Positions 7,501 to 13,770 of a DNA stretch of 13,802 bases are shown piece after piece. The translations under genes and the position numbers were made by a program. A model generated the notes under the pieces. That model was not told where the DNA came from, ran no database searches, and worked only from the letters and a program-made list of their open reading frames with translations. Numbering within the stretch: position 1 is the stretch's first letter; each line of letters opens with the position of its first letter. Source of the stretch: an uncultured Clostridia bacterium (GTDB lineage: Bacteria > Bacillota > Clostridia > Christensenellales > Aristaeellaceae). Location: assembly GCA_946615495.1 (NCBI GenBank), contig CAMOHY010000032.1, positions 1 through 13,802 of the forward strand. Reading direction: 5' to 3'.

Positions 7501-8568
7501 AACGGCCTCAGCGTGCGCTTCTCCGCGGGGGATTCCATCACCCTGCCTCCCCATACCAGCGCCACCCAGTTCCTGATGTGCAAAAAGCCGGACGGCCTTT
7601 CCGGCGGCAGCGCTGTCCAGCAGCTCAGCTTATCCTTTAAGCTGGGCAACGCCGTAACGCTCCCCGTAAGCATTTCCTTTCCGGAGGGGGCGCGCCTGGG
7701 AGAAGAGGGCGGCGTCTATTTCCCCGCCGGTACGCTGGTTGTAGAGCCCGGCGTATTTCCGGATGAACCCATGCTGCTGCCGCAAAGCGCAGCGCTAACG
7801 GAGCCTGAGCGTGCCCACCCCCTGACCCTGACGCCTCCCCTGACGCCTGAGGAAGCGGCGAAAACGGACCGGATCAGCTTGGGCCTTTGCCTGGTGGATT
7901 GGGAAAAGGGGGAGGAAGGGGACGGCGCGGGCTTGGAATACCTGGCCGCTCACATCATTTCCTGGGCCGCCATGCAGCGGCAGGCGGACGGACAATTTTC
8001 CGGCCAGCTCACCGGCCTGGCCCTGAAAGCGGGCGAATTCGTGCTGGCCATTGATGAAACCCCGCAGGGCGGCGGATTGTGGGAGCTGCGGGCGGACCCC
8101 CTCTATTTCTACCGGAACCAGGAAGCCTACGGCGGCGGATTGCCTTCCCAGGACGAAGCCTACGCCGCCTTCAGCGAAATCCAGCTCACGGCGGACCTGA
8201 CGCCGGGCAGCGCCCGGCTGGTGGACAGCCAAATCCGGCTCTACCTTTCGGATTATCTTGATAACCGCACCAACATTTACGTGAACGAAGCGCCCCTAAC
8301 CGTACAGGAACGCTGGATACGCCGCGGCGGCGTGCAGGCGGACGGCTCCGCGCCCCAGGGCCAGGCAAAACCCCTTGCCATGACCCTGGACGGCGCCCTG
8401 CCTTTGCAGCTGGTGCCCGCGGACACGCTGGGCGGCAGGCTGGGCGTTTACTACGCCATACTTTTCCAGGACGGCGCCAGGGGCGACCGCGTGGTGGACT
8501 GGGAAACGGGGCAAATTCTGGACCCCGTGAGGCCGGCGACCAACCAGGACCCTGAAAAAAATATTTGA
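4591..8568 (+). CDS. Very large exported clostripain-family (C11) cysteine peptidase
   Basis: Protein of 1325 aa. A short lysine-plus-leucine signal peptide (MKKMILLCLLLLLSLPC) targets it out of the cell; Cys17 follows L-P, a poor lipobox, so soluble secretion is as likely as lipid anchoring. The peptidase C11 domain runs from about residue 29 (LTLMIYMCGSNLES) to about 390. The catalytic His is H142 in LWDHGGG and the Cys is C188 in GFDACLMSSVELA, both in the classical caspase-like order; QETEPAKGWDY (210-220) matches the family region after the Cys. Clostripain-type enzymes cut after Arg or Lys, but specificity here is not readable. The remaining ~930 residues are beta-rich with no recognised domain, no SLH, sortase or dockerin signal and no transmembrane anchor. 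Clostripain itself is about 526 aa, so this extension is exceptional. AGGAGAG lies seven bases before ATG. No convincing promoter was found upstream. It is a monocistronic gene divergent from the glycosidase operon. Confidence 0.9.
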   Translation: MKKMILLCLLLLLSLPCGGHGEESGPQRLTLMIYMCGSNLESVYGSATDDIQEMLSSRLDPDSTQVFLMTGGSRAWANPLISAAGTSIYSLSPKAHGGGLRLTLRESMDAQSMGDSATLARFLDYCYRQGEGGRFALVLWDHGGGPVAGLCWDETFDMDHLTLEELVSALAASPFAEEKLCWIGFDACLMSSVELASALVPYAGYMIASQETEPAKGWDYAFLSDLHRDADGADTGRRIIDQYFDSLGSTGEILTMACVDLGKIQTVTEQMDAFFQPIGDQLNTDAFARLSGLRMASTSFGRALRGLSTDSYDLVDLSDLISHYGDGATPLSAALDEAVVYSRSSEEGANGLSVYHPYHNKLRYKEAWREIYRKLNFSPGYSRYMDRFGALLIGEALADWRGLAARDLGFDENGTHTFSLQLTPEQQAEFSTAQLLVLDGLGSFSEGAYTPVSTETAVMDENGLLTASYQGRTLYVVDEDGAILSGPVSFLFTDDGAYYVIEAEYKDYSGRLGGKDDTLVAYYCELDEETGDLRIVRYRVYDNVSGTFTNRIAFTEEGFTNLFFHSFLHTLPADRDPLPGFHEWESFPGYYARGIKLPSRWHLHMFSQKTPADLYAAFQVTDLQQNVYSTPPIRMENPKESAVSFVPSLLNLEEGALGLSAVLQQTEEQPCLALTFTLQNTTDKEMIFHVPYLVLNGNRTVDESILFTLAPGTEEKRQVLLQKEMLMNLERISAIELTVEVHEKTNYSDPYRYYPLRFETPDCDVSAFAPTAPAPIAEAEGDGCHWQLLRFAQNAEGDFTGLLHVQNGTDQAVTEEVRAFINGVRASKNYTNLTLHLAPFTDAYFLFTAENQKALSVYDLNVGNYNKLYLMNMDRAVERSGFTAVDRVDLYLGLLDWKAEPACQVSFSLSPPLPLAASGLEEPFLAPLLQGQVSASLEGVFLANDGAALALHLRNDSDGYVLLEMIRRQMNGLSVRFSAGDSITLPPHTSATQFLMCKKPDGLSGGSAVQQLSLSFKLGNAVTLPVSISFPEGARLGEEGGVYFPAGTLVVEPGVFPDEPMLLPQSAALTEPERAHPLTLTPPLTPEEAAKTDRISLGLCLVDWEKGEEGDGAGLEYLAAHIISWAAMQRQADGQFSGQLTGLALKAGEFVLAIDETPQGGGLWELRADPLYFYRNQEAYGGGLPSQDEAYAAFSEIQLTADLTPGSARLVDSQIRLYLSDYLDNRTNIYVNEAPLTVQERWIRRGGVQADGSAPQGQAKPLAMTLDGALPLQLVPADTLGGRLGVYYAILFQDGARGDRVVDWETGQILDPVRPATNQDPEKNI

Positions 8569-8594
8569 CATCGCGGCGTTTCTGTGGGTAAAAT
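8565..8594 (+). promoter_or_regulatory. Strong sigma-A type promoter overlapping the protease stop codon
   Basis: Consensus TTGACA (8565-8570) shares bases with the TGA stop of the C11 peptidase and is followed after 18 bases by TAAAAT (8589-8594). Transcription would begin near 8601, about 77 bases before the DUF362 start codon. Confidence 0.75.
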
Positions 8595-8598
8595 AAAC

Positions 8599-8631
8599 GC
8601 AGCGGGCGCTTCCCGAAGGAAGCCCCGATGC
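8599..8631 (+). promoter_or_regulatory. 5'-leader hairpin of the DUF362 gene, possible attenuator
   Basis: Bases 8599-8613 pair with 8618-8631: GCA/TGC, CGGG/CCCG, then G plus CTTCC with GGAAG plus C, closing a CGAA loop, with one bulged C (8607) and one G-A mismatch (8602/8628). The predicted transcription start falls at the foot of this stem. A T-rich tract (8641-8651) begins nine bases after it, so the element might stabilise the 5' end, act as an attenuator, or end transcripts coming through from the protease gene. No known riboswitch is recognised. Confidence 0.5.
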
Positions 8632-8662
8632 GAACAAAAATTTCTTTTTTTCTGCTCAAGGA

Positions 8663-8672
8663 AAGGACGTGA
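8663..8672 (+). promoter_or_regulatory. Ribosome binding site that fixes the DUF362 start
   Basis: AAGGACGTGA matches the ideal AAGGAGGTGA in nine of ten bases and sits five bases before ATG at 8678. An in-frame GTG at 8669 lies inside this site and is therefore unlikely to be the start. Confidence 0.7.
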
Positions 8673-8677
8673 AACAT

Positions 8678-9670
8678 ATGTGCCAGAATCCTTATCAACA
8701 TGACGGAACCCAATATGTGCCTTATGAACAGCGTACCGGCAACGAATCCATCGTTTATTTCACCAGGGATTTGAGCCCCCAGGGCCTCATGAAGCTGTAT
8801 GAACGGGTGAACGCGCAGATCTGCGGCCGGGTAGGCGTGAAGCTGCACACCGGCGAACCGCACGGCCCCAACATCATTCCCCCCGCCTGGATTAAGGAAT
8901 TTTTGAAAAAAGAGCTGCCCGACGCCTCCATTGTGGAAACCAACACCTTCTACAGCGGCGACCGCTATACCACCGAGCAGCACCGGGAAACCCTGAAGGT
9001 GAACGGCTGGACGGACTTTACCACCGTGGATATCATGGATGAGGACGGCACCGCCATGCTGCCGGTAAAGGGCGGCAAATGGTTTACCGAAATGAGCGTG
9101 GGCGACCATATGCTTTCCTATGATTCCCTGGTGGTGCTTACCCATTTCAAGGGCCACACCATGGGCGGCTTTGGCGGCTCCAACAAAAACATCGGCATCG
9201 GCTGCGCCGACGGCCGCATCGGCAAGGCCATGATTCACAAAAAGGACGATAACGATTGGGGCGTGGCGGAAGAAGAGCTGATGGAGAAAATTTCCGAATC
9301 CACCAAGGCCACCATCGATTATTTTGGCAAGCGCGTCACCTATGTGAACGTGCTGCGCAACATTTCCGTTTCCTGCGACTGCGAAGGCGTGGAGGCCGAG
9401 CCCGTGGTGACGCCCAACATTGGCATTCTGGCCTCTGTGGATATTCTGGCCATCGACCAGTGCTCTGTGGACCTGATTCACGCCCTGAGCCCGGAGGACC
9501 GCCACGCCATGGTGGAACGCATGACCAGCCGCCACGGCTACCGCCAGCTCACCTACATGAAGGAGCTGGGCATGGGCAACGACCGCTACGTGCTCATCGA
9601 TACCGACCATGACGACCGGCGCATCCTGCCTGCCGATGCCGTGCAGGGCGTAAAGCCCTTTGCGGTCTGA
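8678..9670 (+). CDS. DUF362 family protein
   Basis: Protein of 330 aa from the ATG chosen by the ribosome site. It matches the DUF362 pattern: VGVKLHTGEP (about 52-61), LTHFKGHTMGGFGGSNKNIGIGC (154-176) with the family's GGxxKNxGxGC signature, SCDCEG (232-237), and PNIGILASVDILAIDQCSVDLI (246-267), corresponding to the common D(I/V)GI.AS.D..AID motif. Cysteines in SCDCEG and in the GC of the first motif are candidate metal or Fe-S ligands; this is inference. Many DUF362 proteins carry a ferredoxin-like 4Fe-4S domain; none is visible here. No signal peptide. Biochemical role unknown. It has its own strong promoter and leader hairpin and is closed by two terminators, so it is a stand-alone transcription unit and, judging from the promoter, well expressed. 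Confidence 0.85.
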   Translation: MCQNPYQHDGTQYVPYEQRTGNESIVYFTRDLSPQGLMKLYERVNAQICGRVGVKLHTGEPHGPNIIPPAWIKEFLKKELPDASIVETNTFYSGDRYTTEQHRETLKVNGWTDFTTVDIMDEDGTAMLPVKGGKWFTEMSVGDHMLSYDSLVVLTHFKGHTMGGFGGSNKNIGIGCADGRIGKAMIHKKDDNDWGVAEEELMEKISESTKATIDYFGKRVTYVNVLRNISVSCDCEGVEAEPVVTPNIGILASVDILAIDQCSVDLIHALSPEDRHAMVERMTSRHGYRQLTYMKELGMGNDRYVLIDTDHDDRRILPADAVQGVKPFAV

Positions 9671-9694
9671 CGCCGGCGCGTCAAAACGTTTTTT
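9668..9694 (+). terminator. Small intrinsic terminator after DUF362
   Basis: TGACGC (9668-9673) and GCGTCA (9678-9683) form a perfect 6-bp stem around CGGC, followed by AAACG and six T. The stem begins at the TGA stop codon itself. Confidence 0.5.
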
Positions 9695-9697
9695 CAT

Positions 9698-9736
9698 GCA
9701 AAAAGCCACGCCGGGTAGCCCGGCATGGCTTTTTGC
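9698..9736. terminator. Bidirectional terminator between convergent genes
   Basis: An 18-bp stem (9698-9715 with 9719-9736) with loop TAG and a single C/A mismatch (a G.T pair on the minus strand), flanked by A5 and T5 within the arms, so it can stop RNA polymerase in both directions. It begins one base beyond the stop codon of the minus-strand DUF2264 gene and 27 bases after the DUF362 stop. Confidence 0.9.
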
Positions 9737-9737
9737 G

Positions 9738-10877
9738 TTACATATCTTCCGCGTGGTCGATGGGAATATGCCCGCCGGACCACACCTTCCGCCCGGTCCA
9801 CGCTTCATCGGGCAGGGCCCAGAACGCGTCCTGCGGGGGAAGGCCCAGGGGCAGAAACACCGCGCTGCACAGGTACAGGGACCCGATGTTGATATACCCT
9901 TCCGCCAATTCCGGCTGGAAGCCATACACGCCGGGCCGCAAAAACCCTTTTTCGTCAAACATATCCTCCGCGCCCATCACCCGGCGGATAACCGCCGTGA
10001 GCCCGCAGCGCACGGACGCCGGGGAAAGCTGGGCCTCCAAGCCATGCTCCAGGGCCGCCTGGGCCAGCATGTGGAAAGCGCCGAAGCGGTAGCAGATGGA
10101 CCGCCCCACCACCGGATACGCGCCCTCCGGCCCGATCATGCGCTCCAGCACGGTGGCATAGCGCGCCGCCCGGCGCGTCACCCGCTCCCGCATGGCTTCG
10201 ATCTCGGCGTTTTCCCCCTTCAGCAGGTTCACTAAATCCACATACATGGGCTGGATGACGAAGCTGTTATAATAATCCCAGTGAAACAGCGGCCCATCGC
10301 CATAGGTGCCGTCGCCCACATACCAGCCCTCAAAGCTGCGCAGAGCGCCCAGCACCCGCATCAGGTCGTACTCCTCCCCCAGGATATACAGCCCCGCTTC
10401 CACCATGGCGCTGAAAAACAGCCAATTCGTGTTGCAGGCCGGAATATTCCGGGTGGCGCGCAGCGCGGCGCAAACCTGGGCGCGAAGCCGCTCCTCCATG
10501 GCTCCGCCCAAGGCGCGGGGCGCGCGGATGAGGGCGTGGGCCAGGAAAGCCGCATCCACCAGCGGCTGGCCGCCGGAAGCAAAGCGCATATAATCGGGCG
10601 ACGCGGGGTCGGTGGCCCGGTCCAGACAGCGCAGCGCAATGCGCCGCCACTGAATCTGCAGCGCCCGTTCCTCCGCGTCCAGGGCGCTTTCATCCGCTTC
10701 CAGCCAGGGGGCCAGGCCGGTCATGCTGCGGCCAAAGGCCTCCAGGGGCGCAAAATCCGCCCGGTCCGGATGAAAATCAAGGGGCAGGGTTTGCTTCAAG
10801 TTTCCTTCGCTCAGCGCGCTCAGCACCGGAGAAACGATCTTCAGCAGCGCCTGAAGCCATTCCGCGCGTACGGACAT
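9738..10877 (-). CDS. DUF2264 family protein (putative cytoplasmic glycoside-active enzyme)
   Basis: Protein of 379 aa, no signal peptide. It fits DUF2264: RAEWLQALLKIVSPVLSAL at the start, PLEAFGRSMTGLAPWLE (44-60), NTNWLFFSAMVEAGLYILG (149-167), and the family's most striking block WYVGDGTYGDGPLFHWDYYNSFVIQPMYVD (185-214), rich in Trp, Tyr, Asp and His. DUF2264 proteins are predicted alpha-helical toroids and are often found near polysaccharide-degrading genes; a hydrolase acting on glycans is plausible, but the reaction is not established here. ATG is preceded by AGGAGG with eight bases of spacing. It stands alone, convergent with DUF362 and divergent from the sigma factor gene, about 5 kb from the glycosidase operon and not part of it. 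Confidence 0.85.
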   Translation of the reverse strand: MSVRAEWLQALLKIVSPVLSALSEGNLKQTLPLDFHPDRADFAPLEAFGRSMTGLAPWLEADESALDAEERALQIQWRRIALRCLDRATDPASPDYMRFASGGQPLVDAAFLAHALIRAPRALGGAMEERLRAQVCAALRATRNIPACNTNWLFFSAMVEAGLYILGEEYDLMRVLGALRSFEGWYVGDGTYGDGPLFHWDYYNSFVIQPMYVDLVNLLKGENAEIEAMRERVTRRAARYATVLERMIGPEGAYPVVGRSICYRFGAFHMLAQAALEHGLEAQLSPASVRCGLTAVIRRVMGAEDMFDEKGFLRPGVYGFQPELAEGYINIGSLYLCSAVFLPLGLPPQDAFWALPDEAWTGRKVWSGGHIPIDHAEDM

Positions 10878-11015
10878 AGGCTGATCCTCCTATAAAAGCC
10901 CTGCCGGTCTCCCCCCGCAGCGCTTATTTTTCGGGTATAGTATTCTTTCAATCGATTATTTTTCCTGCATTCAGCAAATAAATTCCTCTTTTGCGGCCAG
11001 CCCAGTGCCCGCCCA

Positions 11016-11090
11016 TCATGCCGCCCTGCCGGCAATCAGGAACAGAGTCACTGCGGGAGTGAGCGCCACGCGCTTCAAAGTACGCTTCAT
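11016..11090 (-). CDS. Possible 24-aa signal-peptide-like small ORF or gene remnant
   Basis: From ATG at 11090 the minus strand reads MKRTLKRVALTPAVTLFLIA and four more residues (GRAA) before TGA: a basic start followed by a hydrophobic core, as in an exported leader or tiny membrane peptide. The ribosome site is poor (AGGA about 17 bases upstream). It could be a real small protein, the surviving signal peptide of a lost gene, or chance. Lies between DUF2264 and the sigma factor gene. Confidence 0.2.
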   Translation of the reverse strand: MKRTLKRVALTPAVTLFLIAGRAA

Positions 11091-11297
11091 GTTCGGTTCC
11101 GATCCTGCTTCAATTGGTTCTTTGTTATCAGCGCTGCTGCGTCTCCGGGCTTTTCCCCTTCGATGATACCCATTATCCATACAAACCTTTAAGAATCCTT
11201 GAACCTTCAAATTTTTTTCATTCTTTTTTCCAAAAGGAAATTATACAATCCGTTTTTTTCCGTTGTATTTTTCTCCTGCCGCTCGTCTTTATCGGTG

Positions 11298-11307
11298 AAG
11301 GGGGTGA
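11298..11307 (+). promoter_or_regulatory. Ribosome binding site that fixes the sigma factor start
   Basis: AAGGGGGTGA matches AAGGAGGTGA in nine of ten bases and ends five bases before ATG at 11313. Earlier in-frame starts would add a low-complexity Phe-rich extension with no ribosome site, so they are rejected. Confidence 0.75.
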
Positions 11308-11312
11308 CGCCC

Positions 11313-11831
11313 ATGGATACGGTACAGGGCCCTTACCGTACCCCGGAAGAAGAAATCACGCGCATGGTGGAAAGCTATCAATCTTCGCTGCTGCGGCTGT
11401 GCTGCGCCTATCTGCGCGACCGGGCGGCGGCAGAGGACGCCGTGCAGGAAACCTTCCTGAAAGCCTACAAAAACATCTCCACCCTGCGGCAGGCCGCCAG
11501 CGAAAAGGCGTGGCTGACGCGCATCGCGGTGAACGTCTGCCGGGACCAGAAAAAATCCGCCTGGTTTCGTTACGTGGCCCGGTCCGTCTCCTTGGACCAA
11601 TTGCCGGAGCCCGTAGGCGAACCGCCCACCGAGCAGGACCGGGAACTGACCCTGACGGTGCTGCGGCTGCCGGACAAATTACGGGAGGCGGTGCTGCTCT
11701 ACTATTACCAGGATTTATCTACCGTGGAAATCGCCCAAGCGCTGCAAATATCCCAGCAGGCGGTCAGCGCCCGGCTGGCACGCGCAAGAGAGCGGCTGCG
11801 CGCCGCCCTGGAAAAGGGGGAAGGAAAATGA
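11313..11831 (+). CDS. ECF (sigma-70 family) RNA polymerase sigma factor
   Basis: Protein of 172 aa, the usual ECF size. Region 2 spans about 14-85: SYQSSLLRLCCAYLRDRAAAEDAVQETFLKAY is the core-binding helix pair with the typical AEDAVQETFL, followed by AWLTRIAVNVCRD (66-78), the promoter-melting and -10 recognition part. A short linker (about 90-110, SLDQLPEP...) leads to region 4 (about 114-165): LPDKLREAVLLYYYQDLSTVEIAQAL, then the helix-turn-helix ISQQAVSARLARARERLRAAL that reads the -35 box. It directs RNA polymerase to a small regulon, probably including itself. Its stop overlaps the next ATG as ATGA, so it is translationally coupled to the membrane partner that likely holds it inactive. 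Confidence 0.95.
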   Translation: MDTVQGPYRTPEEEITRMVESYQSSLLRLCCAYLRDRAAAEDAVQETFLKAYKNISTLRQAASEKAWLTRIAVNVCRDQKKSAWFRYVARSVSLDQLPEPVGEPPTEQDRELTLTVLRLPDKLREAVLLYYYQDLSTVEIAQALQISQQAVSARLARARERLRAALEKGEGK

Positions 11832-13183
11832 ATGAACGGGAGGAAAAGCGCCGCATTCAGCAGGCGCTGAACCGCACCCTGTCCGGCTTGCAGGAAAATC
11901 CGTTTCTTGCCCAGCGAATCATCGCACATGGGAAAGGAAAAACGCGCATGAAAAAGAAGCTGTCTCTGGGCCTAATTGCGGCCCTGATCATTCTCGCCAC
12001 CACCACCACCGCCCTGGCAGCCACGCTGCTGCCCTCCGGCATCCTGCGGTCCCTGTTCAAAACGGAGGAAAACGCGCCCCAGGACATGGTGAACCTTTTG
12101 AACCAGCAAAGCCAGACCCGGCAATCCAGCGCCGCGGCGCTGACGCTGGACGAATACCTGTTTGACGGCGGCAGCCTGCACTTGGGGCTGACGCTGAAAA
12201 ACCCCACCGACAATCAAACCGTGTACCTGATCGGCCAGATCAAGCTGAACGGCCGCCTGCTGCGCCTCCAGGAGTACGACGAGGCCATCGACACATTGAA
12301 CGGCCTGTGCCTGGGCGGCCAGGCGGAGGGCCGGGCCCTGCCCACGGAAGTCAGCCTGTACGCGCGGGCCGATCAACTGCTGCCGGACGAAGCCCCCTTC
12401 TCCACCCCGCCGCCCGCGATGGACCGGGCACTTTCCCTGCCGCAGCAGCAGCCCCTGACGCCTATGGATGGGGCCGTCCTCACCGTGCGGGTGGACGCCT
12501 ACCGGCCCGTCGCCGAGCCCATTCTTTGTGACCGCGCCTACAAAATCGACGCTAAAGCCGTGTACGAAACCGGCAAACTGCCCGTGCGCCTGGACGGCCA
12601 CGCGGACCTGTTCGATATTCTGACCCGTAACGACAAAGCCGCCAACGCGCTGCTTACCGACAGCGCCGACCTGTGGGCCGCCGCCCAGGAGGTCTACGCC
12701 GCCGCGGGCTGGCTTCAATACCTGGAAACGGACGAGTTTTCCTTCACCATTGATTTGAAGGAAACCGCGCTGCCCCAGGTGGCCGCCGCCTCCGCCAGCT
12801 ACCAGGTGAACGGCTGTACCTTGACGCTGAACGAACTGAAAATCGCCCACAGCGGCGGCAGCCTGCGCGGGGAAATGCGCTGCCTTCTGCCGGACGGCGC
12901 GGGCCTGGAGGACCTGAGCCGGTACGTGAACTTCCAGGTGATGACCGAGGAAGCCGCCCTGGCCCACATGAACGAACAGAATCCTCTGGCCTGGAACTAT
13001 ACGGGCGCCCTGGCCGGCAGCGCCGGCGTTTCCACCGTCAGCGAGGAGGGCGGCGTCCTTCAGGTGGAAATCACCCAGGAGCTCCGTCCCGTTGCCAAGC
13101 TGCCCGCCGCCGTTTACCTGGTCTGGATGGACGATGCGGGCCTGTGGGACTGGCAAACCGCCATCCGGGTGGAACTGCAATAA
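11828..13183 (+). CDS. Single-pass membrane protein, DUF4179-type, putative anti-sigma factor
   Basis: Protein of 451 aa. A 40-residue basic cytoplasmic segment (EKRRIQQALNRTLSGLQENPFLAQRIIAHGKGK) precedes one membrane helix (about 45-67, LGLIAALIILATTTTALAATLL) and a ~380-residue outside domain beginning LPSGILRSLF. The outside part has the repeating beta-strand look of DUF4179-type ectodomains (ALTLDEYLFDGGSLHLGLTLKN, about 103-125; DEFSFTIDLKETALPQVA; VYLVWMDDAG near the end). No HxxxCxxC zinc anti-sigma motif is present, so sigma binding would be through the short N-terminal segment, as proposed for RsgI/DUF4179-like partners. The role is inferred from position and topology: it would sense a surface or envelope signal and release the ECF factor. 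Start from the ATGA overlap; the ribosome site (AAAAGGGGGAAGGAAA) lies inside the sigma gene's end. Confidence 0.85.
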   Translation: MNEREEKRRIQQALNRTLSGLQENPFLAQRIIAHGKGKTRMKKKLSLGLIAALIILATTTTALAATLLPSGILRSLFKTEENAPQDMVNLLNQQSQTRQSSAAALTLDEYLFDGGSLHLGLTLKNPTDNQTVYLIGQIKLNGRLLRLQEYDEAIDTLNGLCLGGQAEGRALPTEVSLYARADQLLPDEAPFSTPPPAMDRALSLPQQQPLTPMDGAVLTVRVDAYRPVAEPILCDRAYKIDAKAVYETGKLPVRLDGHADLFDILTRNDKAANALLTDSADLWAAAQEVYAAAGWLQYLETDEFSFTIDLKETALPQVAAASASYQVNGCTLTLNELKIAHSGGSLRGEMRCLLPDGAGLEDLSRYVNFQVMTEEAALAHMNEQNPLAWNYTGALAGSAGVSTVSEEGGVLQVEITQELRPVAKLPAAVYLVWMDDAGLWDWQTAIRVELQ

Positions 13184-13203
13184 AGCCTTTCCAAAAAACA
13201 TTT

Positions 13204-13229
13204 GGAGCCGACGCAACCGCGCCGGCCCC
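13204..13229 (-). terminator. Intrinsic terminator of spoVT
   Basis: On the minus strand an 11-bp stem (13229-13219 with 13214-13204) with two G.T pairs closes a GGTT loop and is followed by AAATG and six T. It begins 14 bases after the spoVT stop. On the plus strand the two wobbles become A/C mismatches, so it serves the convergent sigma/anti-sigma unit less well. Confidence 0.65.
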
Positions 13230-13242
13230 TTTGCTTTTCTGC

Positions 13243-13770
13243 TTATTGCTCCATCTGCCTGCCCACAATGCCTGCGGCGGTCTCCGCCACCTTGATTTCC
13301 GTATCCCCCATGCGGGCGCCCTGCTCGCGGGAAAGCAGCAGCACCGCGCCGATGGCTTCCCCGTCCGCGATGATGGGCGACACCACCTGGGCCGTGTAGC
13401 CGGACACGTCTTCCTCGTTGGTCACGGGCACGATCTTGCCGCCGCCGGTGCGGTTGGAGGTAACGGTCTGCCGCGCCTGAATGGCGCTTTCCAGATCAGG
13501 ACTGATGGGCTTATCCCACAGCTCCTTTTTGCTCACGCCGCTGGCCGCCACCACCTGATCCCGGTCCACGATGCAGGCGATGTGCCCCAGCGAGCGGAAC
13601 AGCGATTCCGTGTAGTCCTTGGCAAAAGAGGACATTTCTCCGATGGGCGAATATTTTTTCAAAATCACTTCCCCATCCCGGTCCGTGTAAATTTCCAGCG
13701 GGTCACCGTCGCTGATTGTATTGACACAAAAGGCCCTGTTCCGCGTGTTTTTGGAGCGCTGGAGCAGCAT
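13243..13770 (-). CDS. spoVT: Stage V sporulation protein T, 5' end replaced or truncated
   Basis: SpoVT is a forespore regulator that modulates sigma-G genes through an N-terminal AbrB swapped-hairpin DNA-binding domain and a C-terminal GAF-like domain. From codon 19 (about 13716) onward the match is excellent: ISDGDPLEIYTDRDGEVILK then KYSPIGEMSSFAKDYTESLF, a GAF-type region (ACIVDRDQVVAASGVSKKEL, then SGYTAQVVSPIIADGEAIGA), and the C-terminus VAETAAGIVGRQMEQ. Normal SpoVT begins MKATGIVRRIDDLGRVVIPK, then EIRRTLRI; none of this is present upstream of 13716 in any of the three minus frames. Instead the frame reads MLLQRSKNTRNRAFCVNT and stays open to the window edge, so 13770 is only the first in-window ATG and I see no ribosome site before it. 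As written the product would lack half its DNA-binding fold. An insertion junction, rearrangement or assembly artefact are all possible. Confidence 0.85.
   Translation of the reverse strand: MLLQRSKNTRNRAFCVNTISDGDPLEIYTDRDGEVILKKYSPIGEMSSFAKDYTESLFRSLGHIACIVDRDQVVAASGVSKKELWDKPISPDLESAIQARQTVTSNRTGGGKIVPVTNEEDVSGYTAQVVSPIIADGEAIGAVLLLSREQGARMGDTEIKVAETAAGIVGRQMEQ

Larger units (their letters stand above)
10878..11312. other. Divergent intergenic region, 435 bases without an established gene
   Basis: Between the DUF2264 and sigma factor starts. On the minus strand, TTGAAA (10951-10946) and AATAAG (10928-10923) are 17 bases apart, a weak candidate promoter for DUF2264; TACTAT nearby has no partner. 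On the plus strand the A/T-rich part (11190-11275) contains TATACAAT (11242-11249) without a good -35 box, and an alternative ECF-like pair GGAAATT (11236-11242) and CGTTGTA (11261-11267) that could be an autoregulated promoter; both readings are weak. Two small inverted repeats lie at 11048-11062 (TCACT/AGTGA) and 11061-11076. Only one tiny candidate open frame is worth listing. No riboswitch recognised. Confidence 0.5.

Noticed and set aside
8186..9958. 590-codon minus-strand open frame
   Set aside because: Runs through the DUF362 gene, a terminator and parts of two other genes; composition typical of a shadow frame.
11972..13216. 414-codon minus-strand open frame
   Set aside because: Antisense to the DUF4179-type protein, Gly/Gln/Val/His-rich, crosses the spoVT terminator.
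13721..13749. Outward promoter with TTGACA at 13721
   Set aside because: No -10-like hexamer at 16-18 bases (CGTGTT region), so the -35 match is probably chance.
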